A stretch of DNA of 64,000 bases. It comes from Deltaproteobacteria bacterium (GTDB lineage: Bacteria > Myxococcota > Kuafuiibacteriia > Kuafuiibacteriales > Kuafuiibacteriaceae). Below the pieces are notes generated by a model. It worked only from the letters and a program-made list of their open reading frames with translations, did not search any database and was not told where the DNA came from. The stretch is from the NCBI GenBank assembly GCA_020632995.1, contig JACKEN010000002.1, positions 558,001 to 622,000 on the forward strand, in the 5' to 3' direction. Below are positions 43,928 through 52,605 of this stretch, piece after piece (within the stretch, counting starts at the first letter, position 1; each line of letters begins with the position of its first letter). A program made the translations under genes and the position numbers.

Positions 43928-44291
43928 GGAATCGAACCCACGTCCGAAAGAGGATTCCTGGGAGGCGCTACGTGCGTAGTCTCACGAATTTAATCTCGTC
44001 CCTGGGTCGGCTCGTAGACAGGCCTACCCGGCACCAGCCTCAGCTTTGCTTCGCCCCCTGACGCCGAGGCGCCATCAGGGGGCTAGTCCTATCGTTTGAC
44101 GCCCGGGATGGGAGCTAGGACGGGCTCACCACCACGAACGGCCTGAATTACTCTATGTGAGCTTTTCAGGCGGCCAGAGCGAGCGCAGGCTCGTCGTTGG
44201 CATCTGAAGTTTCCGTACGGTTTTACCGGCCAGCACGGTTGCCGGACACGCTCCTCCGAGTGCACCGCCCTCGTCGAAACCAATCGGCCCC
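43917..44291 (-). ncRNA. ssrA: Transfer-messenger RNA (tmRNA)
   Basis: 375 bases. The 5' end reads GGGGCCGATTGGTTTCGAC and pairs through GGGGCCG with CGGCTCC at the 3' end; the T arm (GGGTTCGATTCCC) and the tRNA-like fold are clear. The terminal CCA is not encoded after the discriminator A at 43917, so it must be added enzymatically. It rescues stalled ribosomes by adding a degradation tag, encoded at 44166-44201. G-rich stem (CCCCCTGA...TCAGGGGG) elements between are consistent with pseudoknots. Confidence 0.97.
44166..44201 (-). other. tmRNA tag-peptide reading frame: ANDEPALALAA
   Basis: Resume codon GCC at 44199-44201, then AAC GAC GAG CCT GCG CTC GCT CTG GCC GCC and a TGA stop. The tag starts AND-E as in most bacteria and ends LALAA, the form recognised by ClpXP-type proteases. 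Confidence 0.93.
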
Positions 44292-44311
44292 AGTTGTCAG
44301 AGAGCCCGCCC

Positions 44312-44339
44312 ATTGTGGGCATCCGCCGCCCCGCGTCAA
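44312..44339 (-). promoter_or_regulatory. Possible ssrA promoter
   Basis: Minus-strand TTGACG (44334-44339), 16 bases, then CACAAT (44312-44317). Transcription would begin about 10-15 bases before the mature tmRNA 5' end, consistent with RNase P trimming. The 16-base spacer equals that of the rpsU promoter. The -10 box is only a moderate match. Confidence 0.45.
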
Positions 44340-44492
44340 TCAAAGAACCGCGGTCCTCCGCGATACCCTGAGACCGGTGCGTCGGGCCCTCGACCGGCGG
44401 GCGGGGGGTGGGGCGACCGGGTCGGCCGGGCCTGCGGGCGCCGGCGCGCTAACCTCGGGGGGCGATCTCGCGGGGGGTCGCGGACGCACCCG

Positions 44493-46163
44493 ATGGAGTG
44501 GATGGACGCCGTCAGCGCCTGCCGTGGGCTCGCCGCCGAGGTGTGGCAGGGGCAGCGTGATCGCGCGCTCTGGGAGGCGGACGGGCTGAACGCGGAGGAC
44601 GTGGTCCGGCACCGGCTCCGCGGCGTGGTGCAGGACATCCTGCGGGAGTCCGGCCTGCGGCGCGAGGCCTACGCGGTCCTGGCGGGCATGGACGTGGTGC
44701 GCGACGCGGCGGTCGACGTGCTGGCCGCCTCCGAGGCCGCGGTGCGGGCCCAGCTCCCCCGCGGCTACGCGTGCCCGCAGGCAGTCTTGCACGGCGCGGG
44801 CAAGCTGACGTTCCACCTCGTGCGGCTCGTGGTGCTCCAGGAGCTGGCGGGGCGGCTCGGGGTGTGGGCGGTCTCGCCGGACGCGGTGGAGGACGCCCGG
44901 GTCGCGCGTCGGCTGGTGCGGGGCCCTCAGGTGCCGGGGTGGGGCGACTTCCGAGGCCTCCTGAAGCGGGCCAAGCTCGCGTACGAGGCGGACGCGCTCG
45001 CGGAGGCGGCGGTGCTCTACCTCGACGTCGATCGCATGGTGCGCACCGCGGCGGGGCTCCTGCGGGCGGCCATCGCCCTCGGCCGCAGCGGAGATCGGGC
45101 GGGGGCGCGGTGGGCGGTCCGGGCCTGCCTGCTCGAGCCCGTCCACCGCTTCGAGGGGCCCGCCGCCTACCAGCAGGCGCTGGCCCTGGAGCGGCGCCTG
45201 GTGCTGCCCAGCCCCGAGCCCACCGTGCCCGGCGCGCCGCCCGCGCGCGCGGTGCCGCGGACGCCCTCGACCTGCTTCGAAGCGGTGCTCCTGACCCCAC
45301 CTGCCATCGCGCTCGCCTCACCGCGCGCCCCCACACCGCAGGTCAGCTTGCCCGAGGCGCCCCCGCGCCGGCCCACCGAGCTCACCGATCTGTTCGTCGC
45401 CACCGATCGCATCGAGCTGGCCCCGGTGCCGGAGGAGGACATCTTCGCCTTCCACCCGCTCCCCACCGATCGCACGGCCGCCGCGCCCCTCGCCCACCAC
45501 GCGGTGCAGGATCGCATGCGGCGCGGGCACCGCCGGCCCCCGCCGCGTCGGGTGCGGGTGGTGTCCAGGCGGGTGCCCCTGTGGCCGCCGCCTCGAGACG
45601 AGGTCACCGCCTGGCCCACTTCGACCGGCATAGAGGCGGCGCTGTCCGAGGTCATGGTGGGACCCGGGCGCGCGGGTGATGCGGCGCGGGCGGCGGAGGT
45701 GCTGGCGACCACCCGAGAGCAGGTTCGCTTGCCGGAGGTGACCCTCAACGTCCTCACCCGGGAGATCCTGAAGGCCGAGCGGCTGGTGGAGGCCCCGGTC
45801 CCCTGGATCGAGGCCCTCTCCCAGACCATCTACGAGGCCTGCCGCGCTTCTACTCCCGCGCCGCGTGCGGCCAGCGAGAGCGCCACCGAGCCGTGGGGCT
45901 TCCCAACCCTGCTGGAGCGGGTGCGGGTCTACGCGCTCCCGGATCTCCCGGTGGCCACCCCCGCGATGGCGGAGCCCCTGTACCCGGATCCCGCGGAGGC
46001 GCCGCGGCGGGCGCCCGCCCGCTCCCAGACCCCGCGGCCGCGCCGCCCCTCGCCCGCGCTGCCCGCGTGGCTCACCGAGCCCACCGGGATCACCGAGCGG
46101 GGCCATGAGACCCTGAAGGTGCGGGCCCGCCGGGCCGCGCTCCTGCCCGCGGACCCCTACTGA
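44493..46163 (+). CDS. Unknown large cytoplasmic protein
   Basis: 556 residues from ATG 44493. No signal peptide or membrane segment. The first ~230 residues are Ala/Leu-rich helices, including a TPR-like stretch (KLAYEADALAEAAVLYLDVD). The middle and end are Pro/Arg-rich and low in predicted order (RRGHRRPPPRRVRVVSRRVP). GC-rich coding bias looks ordinary for this genome, and the frame is open for the whole length with a shared gap to ssrA, so I treat it as real. No family recognised. It ends six bases from the convergent selB. Confidence 0.65.
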   Translation: MEWMDAVSACRGLAAEVWQGQRDRALWEADGLNAEDVVRHRLRGVVQDILRESGLRREAYAVLAGMDVVRDAAVDVLAASEAAVRAQLPRGYACPQAVLHGAGKLTFHLVRLVVLQELAGRLGVWAVSPDAVEDARVARRLVRGPQVPGWGDFRGLLKRAKLAYEADALAEAAVLYLDVDRMVRTAAGLLRAAIALGRSGDRAGARWAVRACLLEPVHRFEGPAAYQQALALERRLVLPSPEPTVPGAPPARAVPRTPSTCFEAVLLTPPAIALASPRAPTPQVSLPEAPPRRPTELTDLFVATDRIELAPVPEEDIFAFHPLPTDRTAAAPLAHHAVQDRMRRGHRRPPPRRVRVVSRRVPLWPPPRDEVTAWPTSTGIEAALSEVMVGPGRAGDAARAAEVLATTREQVRLPEVTLNVLTREILKAERLVEAPVPWIEALSQTIYEACRASTPAPRAASESATEPWGFPTLLERVRVYALPDLPVATPAMAEPLYPDPAEAPRRAPARSQTPRPRRPSPALPAWLTEPTGITERGHETLKVRARRAALLPADPY

Positions 46164-46169
46164 GCGACG

Positions 46170-48122
46170 TCAACGCGCCTTGCGGACCTCGCCCACCCGC
46201 GCGGTGGCCCCGCGCTTGTCCATCGCCTCCAAGAGCGGGATGAGGAACTTCCGGGGCAGGTCGCCGAGCAGGGTCTTGGCCTGCTGGGTGGTGATGCCGT
46301 CGTGCTCGGCGATGAAGCCCCGCACCTGGCCCACCGCGCCGTCATAGACCCCGCGCTCCAGGAACAGCCCGGGGGCGAGGGGCACCAGGAGGTCCTGGCG
46401 CACGAGCGAGGCCAGGAGCTCCTTGAGGCTCTTGTCGGGCAGGTCGCAGCGCACCGCGGGGTCGTTGCTCATCGGGGGTTGCAGGCCACCTTGCCGGTAG
46501 ACCGAGAGGACCGCCTCCTTCGTGGCGTCGTCCGCCTCGCCGTGGGGCTTGTGCTCGGGCAGGCGCAGGTTGGCGCCGTCCCGCACCACACGCCCCTTCT
46601 GGCTGAGGCGCCCCGCGGCCAGCTCCACGATTGGGCCGGGGACCGGGCGGGCCAGCCCCGAGGTGAGCTCGGCGAGCGAGGCCCCGGAGCGGAACGGGAA
46701 CTGGGCGTGGTAGGCGGCGGTCTTCTGCAAGATCTCCTGCGCGAGGTGCTCCACCGCGGTGGAGCCCACCGCCCGGTTCGCCACCACCGCGACCCCGCCC
46801 TTCGTCGCCTTCACCGCGCGCTCGAGGGCCTTGGCGGAGATCCCGAGGCGGCGCGAGAGCCCCTCCAGGGGCAGCCCGGCCGGGCCGCGCTCCTCCACCA
46901 CCGCCTTGAGCGCCACCCCGATCACCTCGGGATCGGTGGGGGCCTCGACCAGGGCGCTCAAGGTGGCGAGCACCTCGAGCGTCTCGTCTCGGCGCCGGCG
47001 GCGGCGCGGGGGCTCGGGATCGAGCACCACCCCGCCGCCCAGGGTGCGGCCGGCCCGCTCCGACGCCTCGAAGCCGCGCAGGATGAAGCGCTGGCCGGGG
47101 AGGGTGGCCACCGGCTCGGTGAGCCGGAGGGTGGCGAGCCCGCGCTCCCCCGGCTCGAGGGCGTCGGCGTCGAGCAGGGTGATGCCGGCCTCCACCAGGG
47201 CGGTGCCGGTGTGCAAGACGACCTTCGAACCGGTCTTGAGCTTCTTCTTGCGCGAGGACAGGTGCTGCACCTGCACCGAGAGGCGCCGGGTGGGGGCGGC
47301 CACCCCGCGCCCGAGGAGGTTCTGGCCCACCTCGAGCGCGGCCAGCTCCACCCCCTGCAGGTTCACCGCGGTGCGCTGCCCGCTGAAGGCGGTCTCGACC
47401 GGCGCCCCGAACACCTGGAGCCCCCGCACCTTCGCCCCGCGCTCCAGGGCCTGCCCACGGCGAGCGGGGAGGATGTCCACGGTGTCCCCGACCCGCAACT
47501 GGCCTTGCACGAGGGTCCCGGTGATCACGGTGCCGAAGCCCTTCACCGAGAAGGCGCGGTCGACCGGGAGCAGGAGCGGGCGATCCGTGCGGCGCGCGGT
47601 CACCCCGCGCACCGCCTCGGTGAGGGCGCTCCGCACCGCGTCCAGGCCCTCGCCGGAGACCGCGGAGCAGGGGACGATCGGGGCGTCGGCCAAGAAGGTG
47701 TGCGCCACCTCGGCCCGCACGTCCTCCACTGCCAGCTCGGCCAGCTCCCCCGCGCGATCGACCTTGGTGAGGGCGACTACCCCCCGCTGGATCCCGAGGA
47801 GCTGGCAGATCTCGAGGTGCTCGCGGGTCTGGGGCATCACCCCCTCGTCGGCCGCGACCACCATGAGCACCACGTCGATGCCCCCGGCCCCCGCGACCAT
47901 GTTCTTCACGAACTTCTCGTGGCCGGGGACGTCGACCACCCCGACCACGGTGTCGTCGGCCAGGGTCAGGGGTGCGAACCCCAAGACGATGGTGATGCCG
48001 CGGCGCTTCTCCTCGGGGAGGCGATCGGTGTCCACCCCGGTGAGGGCCCGGATCAGGCTGGTCTTGCCGTGGTCGATGTGGCCGGCGGTGCCCACGATCA
48101 CGCGCCCCTCGTGCCCGCTCAC
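46170..48122 (-). CDS. selB: Selenocysteine-specific elongation factor SelB
   Basis: 650 residues. GTP-binding domain with the P-loop GTAGHIDHGKTSL, switch DVPGHEKFV and specificity motif LTKVDRAGE; then two beta-barrel domains and a C-terminal string of winged-helix modules that bind the SECIS element. Brings Sec-tRNA to UGA codons. GTG 48122 is used because it yields MSGHEGRVIVGTAGHIDHG; upstream codons do not fit. No selA, selD, tRNA-Sec or selenoprotein is visible in the window. Divergent from the zinc-ribbon gene at 48230. Confidence 0.95.
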   Translation of the reverse strand: MSGHEGRVIVGTAGHIDHGKTSLIRALTGVDTDRLPEEKRRGITIVLGFAPLTLADDTVVGVVDVPGHEKFVKNMVAGAGGIDVVLMVVAADEGVMPQTREHLEICQLLGIQRGVVALTKVDRAGELAELAVEDVRAEVAHTFLADAPIVPCSAVSGEGLDAVRSALTEAVRGVTARRTDRPLLLPVDRAFSVKGFGTVITGTLVQGQLRVGDTVDILPARRGQALERGAKVRGLQVFGAPVETAFSGQRTAVNLQGVELAALEVGQNLLGRGVAAPTRRLSVQVQHLSSRKKKLKTGSKVVLHTGTALVEAGITLLDADALEPGERGLATLRLTEPVATLPGQRFILRGFEASERAGRTLGGGVVLDPEPPRRRRRRDETLEVLATLSALVEAPTDPEVIGVALKAVVEERGPAGLPLEGLSRRLGISAKALERAVKATKGGVAVVANRAVGSTAVEHLAQEILQKTAAYHAQFPFRSGASLAELTSGLARPVPGPIVELAAGRLSQKGRVVRDGANLRLPEHKPHGEADDATKEAVLSVYRQGGLQPPMSNDPAVRCDLPDKSLKELLASLVRQDLLVPLAPGLFLERGVYDGAVGQVRGFIAEHDGITTQQAKTLLGDLPRKFLIPLLEAMDKRGATARVGEVRKAR

Positions 48123-48229
48123 ACCGCCCCTGTACCACAGGCGCGCGGCGACCTGCCGCTCCCCCGGGGGACCCCTCCGCAATGTAGGTGGTGCCCGCGG
48201 ACGCGATCTCTGGTTAGACTCGCCGCCCG

Positions 48230-49195
48230 ATGCCTCGGTGTACCCATTGCGGGCACGACTTCGCGGTGAGCGAGGACTTCAAGTGCCCCGCCTGCGCGAA
48301 GGACTGGCGGGGGCCCGCGGAGGCCTCAGGTCGCCCCGCCCACCTGGCCCTCCTGGAGGGCGCCGCGCCCGCGCCTACCCCCAAGCCCCGGATCGTCTCC
48401 ACCGCCGGCCCCTCGGTGCCGGTGCTCAAGCGGCAGGATGACTCGGTCCCCTCGGGCTGGATGGCCCGGCTCGAGGCGGCCAAGGCGGTGGCGCAGAGCG
48501 CGAGCGGCCCGGCCAACGTGGCCTCGGAGCCCCCGCCGACCCCGTCGGTGCCGCCACCTACGCCGAGCGCGCCGCCACCCCTGAAGCCGGCGCTCGCCAA
48601 GAAGGGCAAGGGCCTCGAGACGGTGCCCGCCCACCTCCTGGTGGCGCGGCTCGAGGCGGACGAGAAGAAGCGCAGCGACGCGCAGCCCAACCTGTTCGCG
48701 GAGCCGACGTCGCAGGATCTGATCTCCCACGTGAAGGTGGACCTCCCCAAGGCCCCGAAGAAGAAGAAGGTGCCGGACTGGGTGGTGATGCTGCTCCTCG
48801 GCGTCCTCGTGGTGGGCGGAGTGGGGGCGGTGTATTCCGCGGTGAAGAAGGAGCCGCCGCCCAAGGCGGTGGTGGATCCCGCGCTGAAGGCGGCGGCCGA
48901 GCGCAGGAAGCAGGCGATGGCGGCCCTCGAGGAGGGCCACACCTTCGCGCTGGAGGGGAGGAAGGGCGCGGACCAGGCGATCGCCGCGTACTCGAAGGCC
49001 CTGGAGCTCGAGCCCACCCTCGCCCCGGCGGAGCGCGGGATCGCCATCGCCTACGCGGCCAAGGACGACGACGCCACCGCGGTGAAGCACTACCGGAGGT
49101 ACCTGGAGCTGTCCCCCGACGCCAAGGACGCGGACGAGGTGAAGAAGATCATCCGCCGCTGGGAAGAGGCCGAGGCGCGCAAGAAGGGGAAGTAG
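48230..49195 (+). CDS. Zinc-ribbon, single-helix membrane protein with TPR domain
   Basis: 321 residues. N-terminal zinc ribbon with two CxxC knuckles (CTHCGHDF, FKCPACAK), a Pro-rich disordered stretch, a membrane helix near residues 183-205 (DWVVMLLLGVLVVGGVGAVY), then a TPR-like C-terminal domain (AIAAYSKALELEPTLAPAER). The cytoplasmic zinc ribbon with a periplasmic TPR suggests an envelope scaffold or regulator, as in many Myxococcota proteins, but the partner is unknown. Confidence 0.78.
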   Translation: MPRCTHCGHDFAVSEDFKCPACAKDWRGPAEASGRPAHLALLEGAAPAPTPKPRIVSTAGPSVPVLKRQDDSVPSGWMARLEAAKAVAQSASGPANVASEPPPTPSVPPPTPSAPPPLKPALAKKGKGLETVPAHLLVARLEADEKKRSDAQPNLFAEPTSQDLISHVKVDLPKAPKKKKVPDWVVMLLLGVLVVGGVGAVYSAVKKEPPPKAVVDPALKAAAERRKQAMAALEEGHTFALEGRKGADQAIAAYSKALELEPTLAPAERGIAIAYAAKDDDATAVKHYRRYLELSPDAKDADEVKKIIRRWEEAEARKKGK

Positions 49196-49341
49196 GCGGG
49201 GCGGAAAAGAGACACCTTTCACCGCTGCGCATCGCCGCCGCGGGAGCCGTTTGCGCCGTCCCTCAGAGGGTGCTAGTACCGCGCCGCGGGAGCCCACACC
49301 AGGCGCTCCTGATACGTGGCAACGCCACGGCGAGGTTCACC

Positions 49342-50667
49342 TTGGGAGCTGCAGACATTCTCGTAAAGAAGATCGAAAACCGCGAGGCCACCGTTGGGGT
49401 GTGCGGGCTGGGCTACGTGGGCCTTCCGCTCGTGCGCGCGTTCCACAAGGTCGGCTTCACCATCTATGGCTTCGACATCGATCAGTCGAAGGTCGACAAC
49501 ATCCTGGCCGGCAAGTCGTACATCGAGCACATCGACTTCGGTGAGCTGAAGAGCGCGTGCGAGGAGGGGAAGTTCATCCCCACCACCGACTTCGGTCGCA
49601 TCGGCGAGCCGGACGTCATCCTCATCGCGGTGCCGACGCCCCTGAACCAGACGCGTGAGCCTGATCTGGAGGCGGTGCGCAACACCTGCGAGCAGATCGC
49701 CAAGGGCCTGCGCAAGGAGCAGCTGGTGGTCCTCGAGTCCACCACCTACCCGGGCACGACCGAGGAGGTCTGCATCCCGATCCTCGAGACCAGCGGCCTC
49801 AAGGCGGGCGAGGACTTCTACGTGGCCTACTCGCCCGAGCGCGAGGATCCGGGCAACCCGAACTTCGAGACCCGCACCATCCCAAAGGTGGTCGGCGCGC
49901 TCGAGGCGGGCTCGCAGGCGGTGGCCAACGCGGTCTACCACGCGATCATCGAGAAGGTGGTGCCGGTCTCGTCGATGAAGGCGGCCGAGCTGAGCAAGAT
50001 CTTCGAGAACACGTTCCGCGCGGTGAACATCGCGCTCGTGAACGAGCTCAAGCTCATGTGCCTGCGGATGGGCATCGACGTGTGGGAGGTGATCGACGCG
50101 GCCTCCACCAAGCCCTTCGGGTTCATGCCCTTCTACCCCGGCCCCGGCCTGGGTGGGCACTGCATCCCGATCGACCCCTTCTACCTGACCTGGAAGGCGC
50201 GGGAGTACGACTTCTCCACCCGGTTCATCGAGCTGGCGGGCGAGATCAACTCCAACATGCCGTACGAGGTGGTGGACGGCGTGATGCACGCCCTCAACGA
50301 CAAGAGCAAGTCGCTGAAGGGCGCCAACGTCCTGGTCCTGGGCGTGGCCTACAAGAAGAACGTCGACGACCTGCGCGAGTCCCCCTCGCTCAAGATCATC
50401 GACATCCTCCTCAAGAAGGGCGCCAAGATCAGCTACAACGACCCTCACATCCCTGTGATGAAGAAGTCGCGGCACTACCCGAACATGCCGGAGTACACCA
50501 GCGTGGCCCTCACCCCCGAGACCCTGGGGGCGGCAGACGCGGTGCTGATCCTGACCGATCACGACAGGTACGATCAGGAGTTCATCAACAAGCACGCCCA
50601 GCTGGTCATCGACACCCGGAACGCCACCAAGAAGGTCGCGGACCGGTCGAAGATCGTGAAGCTGTGA
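49342..50667 (+). CDS. wbpA: UDP-N-acetylglucosamine 6-dehydrogenase (WbpA-like)
   Basis: 441 residues. NAD-binding GXGXXG-type motif GVCGLGYVGLPL, YSPEREDPGNPNFETRTIPK typical of the WbpA group, and the catalytic Cys in GGHCIPIDPFYLTWK. Oxidises UDP-GlcNAc to the uronic acid, a precursor of surface polysaccharides. I use TTG 49342 because GCGAGG lies six bases upstream and the protein then starts LGAADILVKKIENREATVGV; no ATG fits. The other sugar genes of the window are about 25 kb away. Confidence 0.9.
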   Translation: MGAADILVKKIENREATVGVCGLGYVGLPLVRAFHKVGFTIYGFDIDQSKVDNILAGKSYIEHIDFGELKSACEEGKFIPTTDFGRIGEPDVILIAVPTPLNQTREPDLEAVRNTCEQIAKGLRKEQLVVLESTTYPGTTEEVCIPILETSGLKAGEDFYVAYSPEREDPGNPNFETRTIPKVVGALEAGSQAVANAVYHAIIEKVVPVSSMKAAELSKIFENTFRAVNIALVNELKLMCLRMGIDVWEVIDAASTKPFGFMPFYPGPGLGGHCIPIDPFYLTWKAREYDFSTRFIELAGEINSNMPYEVVDGVMHALNDKSKSLKGANVLVLGVAYKKNVDDLRESPSLKIIDILLKKGAKISYNDPHIPVMKKSRHYPNMPEYTSVALTPETLGAADAVLILTDHDRYDQEFINKHAQLVIDTRNATKKVADRSKIVKL

Positions 50668-50674
50668 CACCTGG

Positions 50675-50708
50675 GCTCGTTCACGCCTCCAACGGGGTGT
50701 GAACGAGC
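50675..50708 (+). promoter_or_regulatory. Ten-bp stem-loop covering the GTG start of the next gene
   Basis: GCTCGTTCAC (50675-50684), a 14-base loop, GTGAACGAGC (50699-50708): a perfect 10-bp inverted repeat. It could end wbpA transcription, but no T-run follows. Its right arm contains the only plausible start codon (GTG 50699) of the lipoprotein gene, so it could also hide that start. Confidence 0.65.
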
Positions 50709-51868
50709 ACCACCGAAGTCCGCCCCACCTCATCCTCCCGCTCCTCCTCCCGGCCGCGCTGGCCCTCGCGGGTTGCGTGGCCTCCCCCGCGGACGGCACG
50801 CAGGTCAGCAGCACGAGCCAGACCCTCAACTTCTCGGGCTTCCATCCGAACGCGAGCGCGCCCGTGCGCGTCATGGCCTACAACTTCTCGGCCCGACGCT
50901 ACGACGAGGTCTCGAGCGGCGTCTCCACGAGCACCCGGATCCCCGCCAGCTACTGGGACGACCCCCTCTACGAGTGGTGGGCCCCCTCCCGCAGCCTCGG
51001 GAGCGCGTACTGGGAGCCGGGCCGCTGCACCGGGGCGCGGGCCCTCATCAAGGGCGAGACCACGGTCGGGGGCCGGGTCTACGGCATGTACAGCTGGGAC
51101 CTCGAGAAGAACGCGGAGGGCTGCACCAACGAGCACCGCAACAACGCCGACTGGGTCACGTACTGCTCGGCCTCGCAGTCCGAGTTGACGACGACGGACT
51201 ACTCGAACGACGCCCACGCGTTCGACATCAGCTTCAACGCCGCCTTCAGCCCCGACGCCACCTGTACGTCGGTCACGTTCTCGTACAACCACGCCACCGG
51301 GGCCTGGACGGACGTGCGCGCGACCTATCAGCAGGGCGGCACCTCCCGGTCGATGTCCTGCTCCGAGACCTCGAGCAGCCGGGGGCGCACCTACGGGACC
51401 TGCCGCCTGAACCTCGGCACGCTCAGCGCGATGCGGAGCTTCATCGAGTGGCACCAGACCAACCAGGGCACCGTCGCGGTCAGCGCGCGCGACGCGCGGT
51501 GCCGCACGAGCCTGCGCGCCTCGCGCAACTACACCGTAGCGTCGAGCCGCTACGACTACGGCTGGACGCGTTGGACCACCGTCTTCCCGCAGTGCGTCGC
51601 CCCGCCGCCCCCGCCGCCCCCCTCGGATCCGCACCTGCACGAGATCCAGTGTGACTGCGTGGACGTGAGCGGAGTGGCCGCCACCATCCGGCTCAGCGGC
51701 TGCCTCGAGACCTCGTCGAGCCCGGTCACCGGTGCGTCCCTGATGTGCGGCTACGCGGCGCTCGCCCTCGAGGCGAACGGTGGCATCGACACCGCCTGCG
51801 CCTTCCGGAGCCTCAGCGCGGCGGGGGCGAGCTGTACCAACCCCGGTTGGTGGGCGTTCGCGCCTTAG
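50699..51868 (+). CDS. Predicted lipoprotein, unknown function
   Basis: 389 residues. Signal peptide with a good lipobox (ALALAGC), a ~270-residue domain rich in Ser, Tyr and Trp with several cysteines (EPGRCTGARALIKGETTVGG), a Pro7 linker and a ~75-residue cysteine-containing end (HEIQCDCVDVSG). Not recognised. GTG at 50699 is the only start before the signal peptide and is inside a stem-loop. Its stop overlaps the convergent rsmE by four bases. Confidence 0.72.
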   Translation: MNEHHRSPPHLILPLLLPAALALAGCVASPADGTQVSSTSQTLNFSGFHPNASAPVRVMAYNFSARRYDEVSSGVSTSTRIPASYWDDPLYEWWAPSRSLGSAYWEPGRCTGARALIKGETTVGGRVYGMYSWDLEKNAEGCTNEHRNNADWVTYCSASQSELTTTDYSNDAHAFDISFNAAFSPDATCTSVTFSYNHATGAWTDVRATYQQGGTSRSMSCSETSSSRGRTYGTCRLNLGTLSAMRSFIEWHQTNQGTVAVSARDARCRTSLRASRNYTVASSRYDYGWTRWTTVFPQCVAPPPPPPPSDPHLHEIQCDCVDVSGVAATIRLSGCLETSSSPVTGASLMCGYAALALEANGGIDTACAFRSLSAAGASCTNPGWWAFAP

Positions 51869-52605
51869 AGCTGCGCCTGCTGTCGGAGCAGGTCGATCTG
51901 CGCGAGCAACGCCACGCACGCCGTCTCCACGCGGAGGGGGCGCTCACCCATGGTGACGCTCCGAAAGCCGGCTTGCACGAGGCGCTCCACCTCTTTGTCC
52001 AGGAAGCCCCCCTCGGGGCCCACCGCGAGGAGCACCGGCTGCTCGGCCGCGATGGTGACCTGGGCGAGGGGGGTGGGGGCGCCGGGGTGGGCGACCAGCT
52101 TCATGTGGTGGGCGTAGCGGGCGGGGACCTCGTCGTCGAGGAAGCGCCAGATCCGCCGCTCCACCACCACCTCGGGCTCCATCGTCAACCGGGCCTGCAT
52201 CAGCCCCTCGTGGAGGAGCGGTCGGTAGCTCTCCGGCTTCAGGAAGGTCGCCCCGAAGAACGCCTTCTCGACCCGGTGGGTCTCGGTGAGGACGATGCGG
52301 CCCACCCCGAGCGCGGTGACCTCGGGGAGGAGCTTCTTCAGCGAGCGCGGGCGGGGGAGGGCGAGGAGGAGGTCCACGTCGGGGGCGGGGGCGGGCGCGA
52401 GGTCGGGGCGGAGCCGCAAGGTGACCTGCCGGCCCTCCACCGCGGTCACCTCTGCCTCACCGCGCGGGCCGTCGAGGATGCCCACCCGGACGGTGGCCCC
52501 CACCGCCACCCCGAGCACCTCCAGCAGGTGCTGGGCCCGGGCGTCGTCGACCACGTAGCGGCCGTCCTCGGCGCGATCTTCGGGGAAGAGGAGGAGGTGG
52601 TTCAT
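51865..52605 (-). CDS. rsmE: 16S rRNA m3U1498 methyltransferase
   Basis: 246 residues, SPOUT fold. N-terminal PUA-like domain (RYVVDDARAQHLLEVLGVAV), then the SAM-binding knot end (LLAVGPEGGFLDKEVE, RPLRVETACVALLAQ), diagnostic of RsmE. Methylates U1498 of 16S rRNA. Its ATG overlaps the recD stop by four bases, so it is the last gene of the recC-recB-recD-rsmE unit. Confidence 0.93.
   Translation of the reverse strand: MNHLLLFPEDRAEDGRYVVDDARAQHLLEVLGVAVGATVRVGILDGPRGEAEVTAVEGRQVTLRLRPDLAPAPAPDVDLLLALPRPRSLKKLLPEVTALGVGRIVLTETHRVEKAFFGATFLKPESYRPLLHEGLMQARLTMEPEVVVERRIWRFLDDEVPARYAHHMKLVAHPGAPTPLAQVTIAAEQPVLLAVGPEGGFLDKEVERLVQAGFRSVTMGERPLRVETACVALLAQIDLLRQQAQL

Noticed and set aside
43917..43990. 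tRNA gene
   Set aside because: The tRNA-like 3' end belongs to tmRNA: the matching 5' acceptor half is 375 bases away and a tag frame lies between.
43680..44061. Small plus-strand frames with repeating peptide
   Set aside because: They are translations of the 95-bp repeats and the tmRNA complement, not proteins.
46170..48122. Selenoprotein or tRNA-Sec near selB
   Set aside because: No in-frame TGA with flanking homology and no tRNA-like fold was found in the neighbouring gaps.
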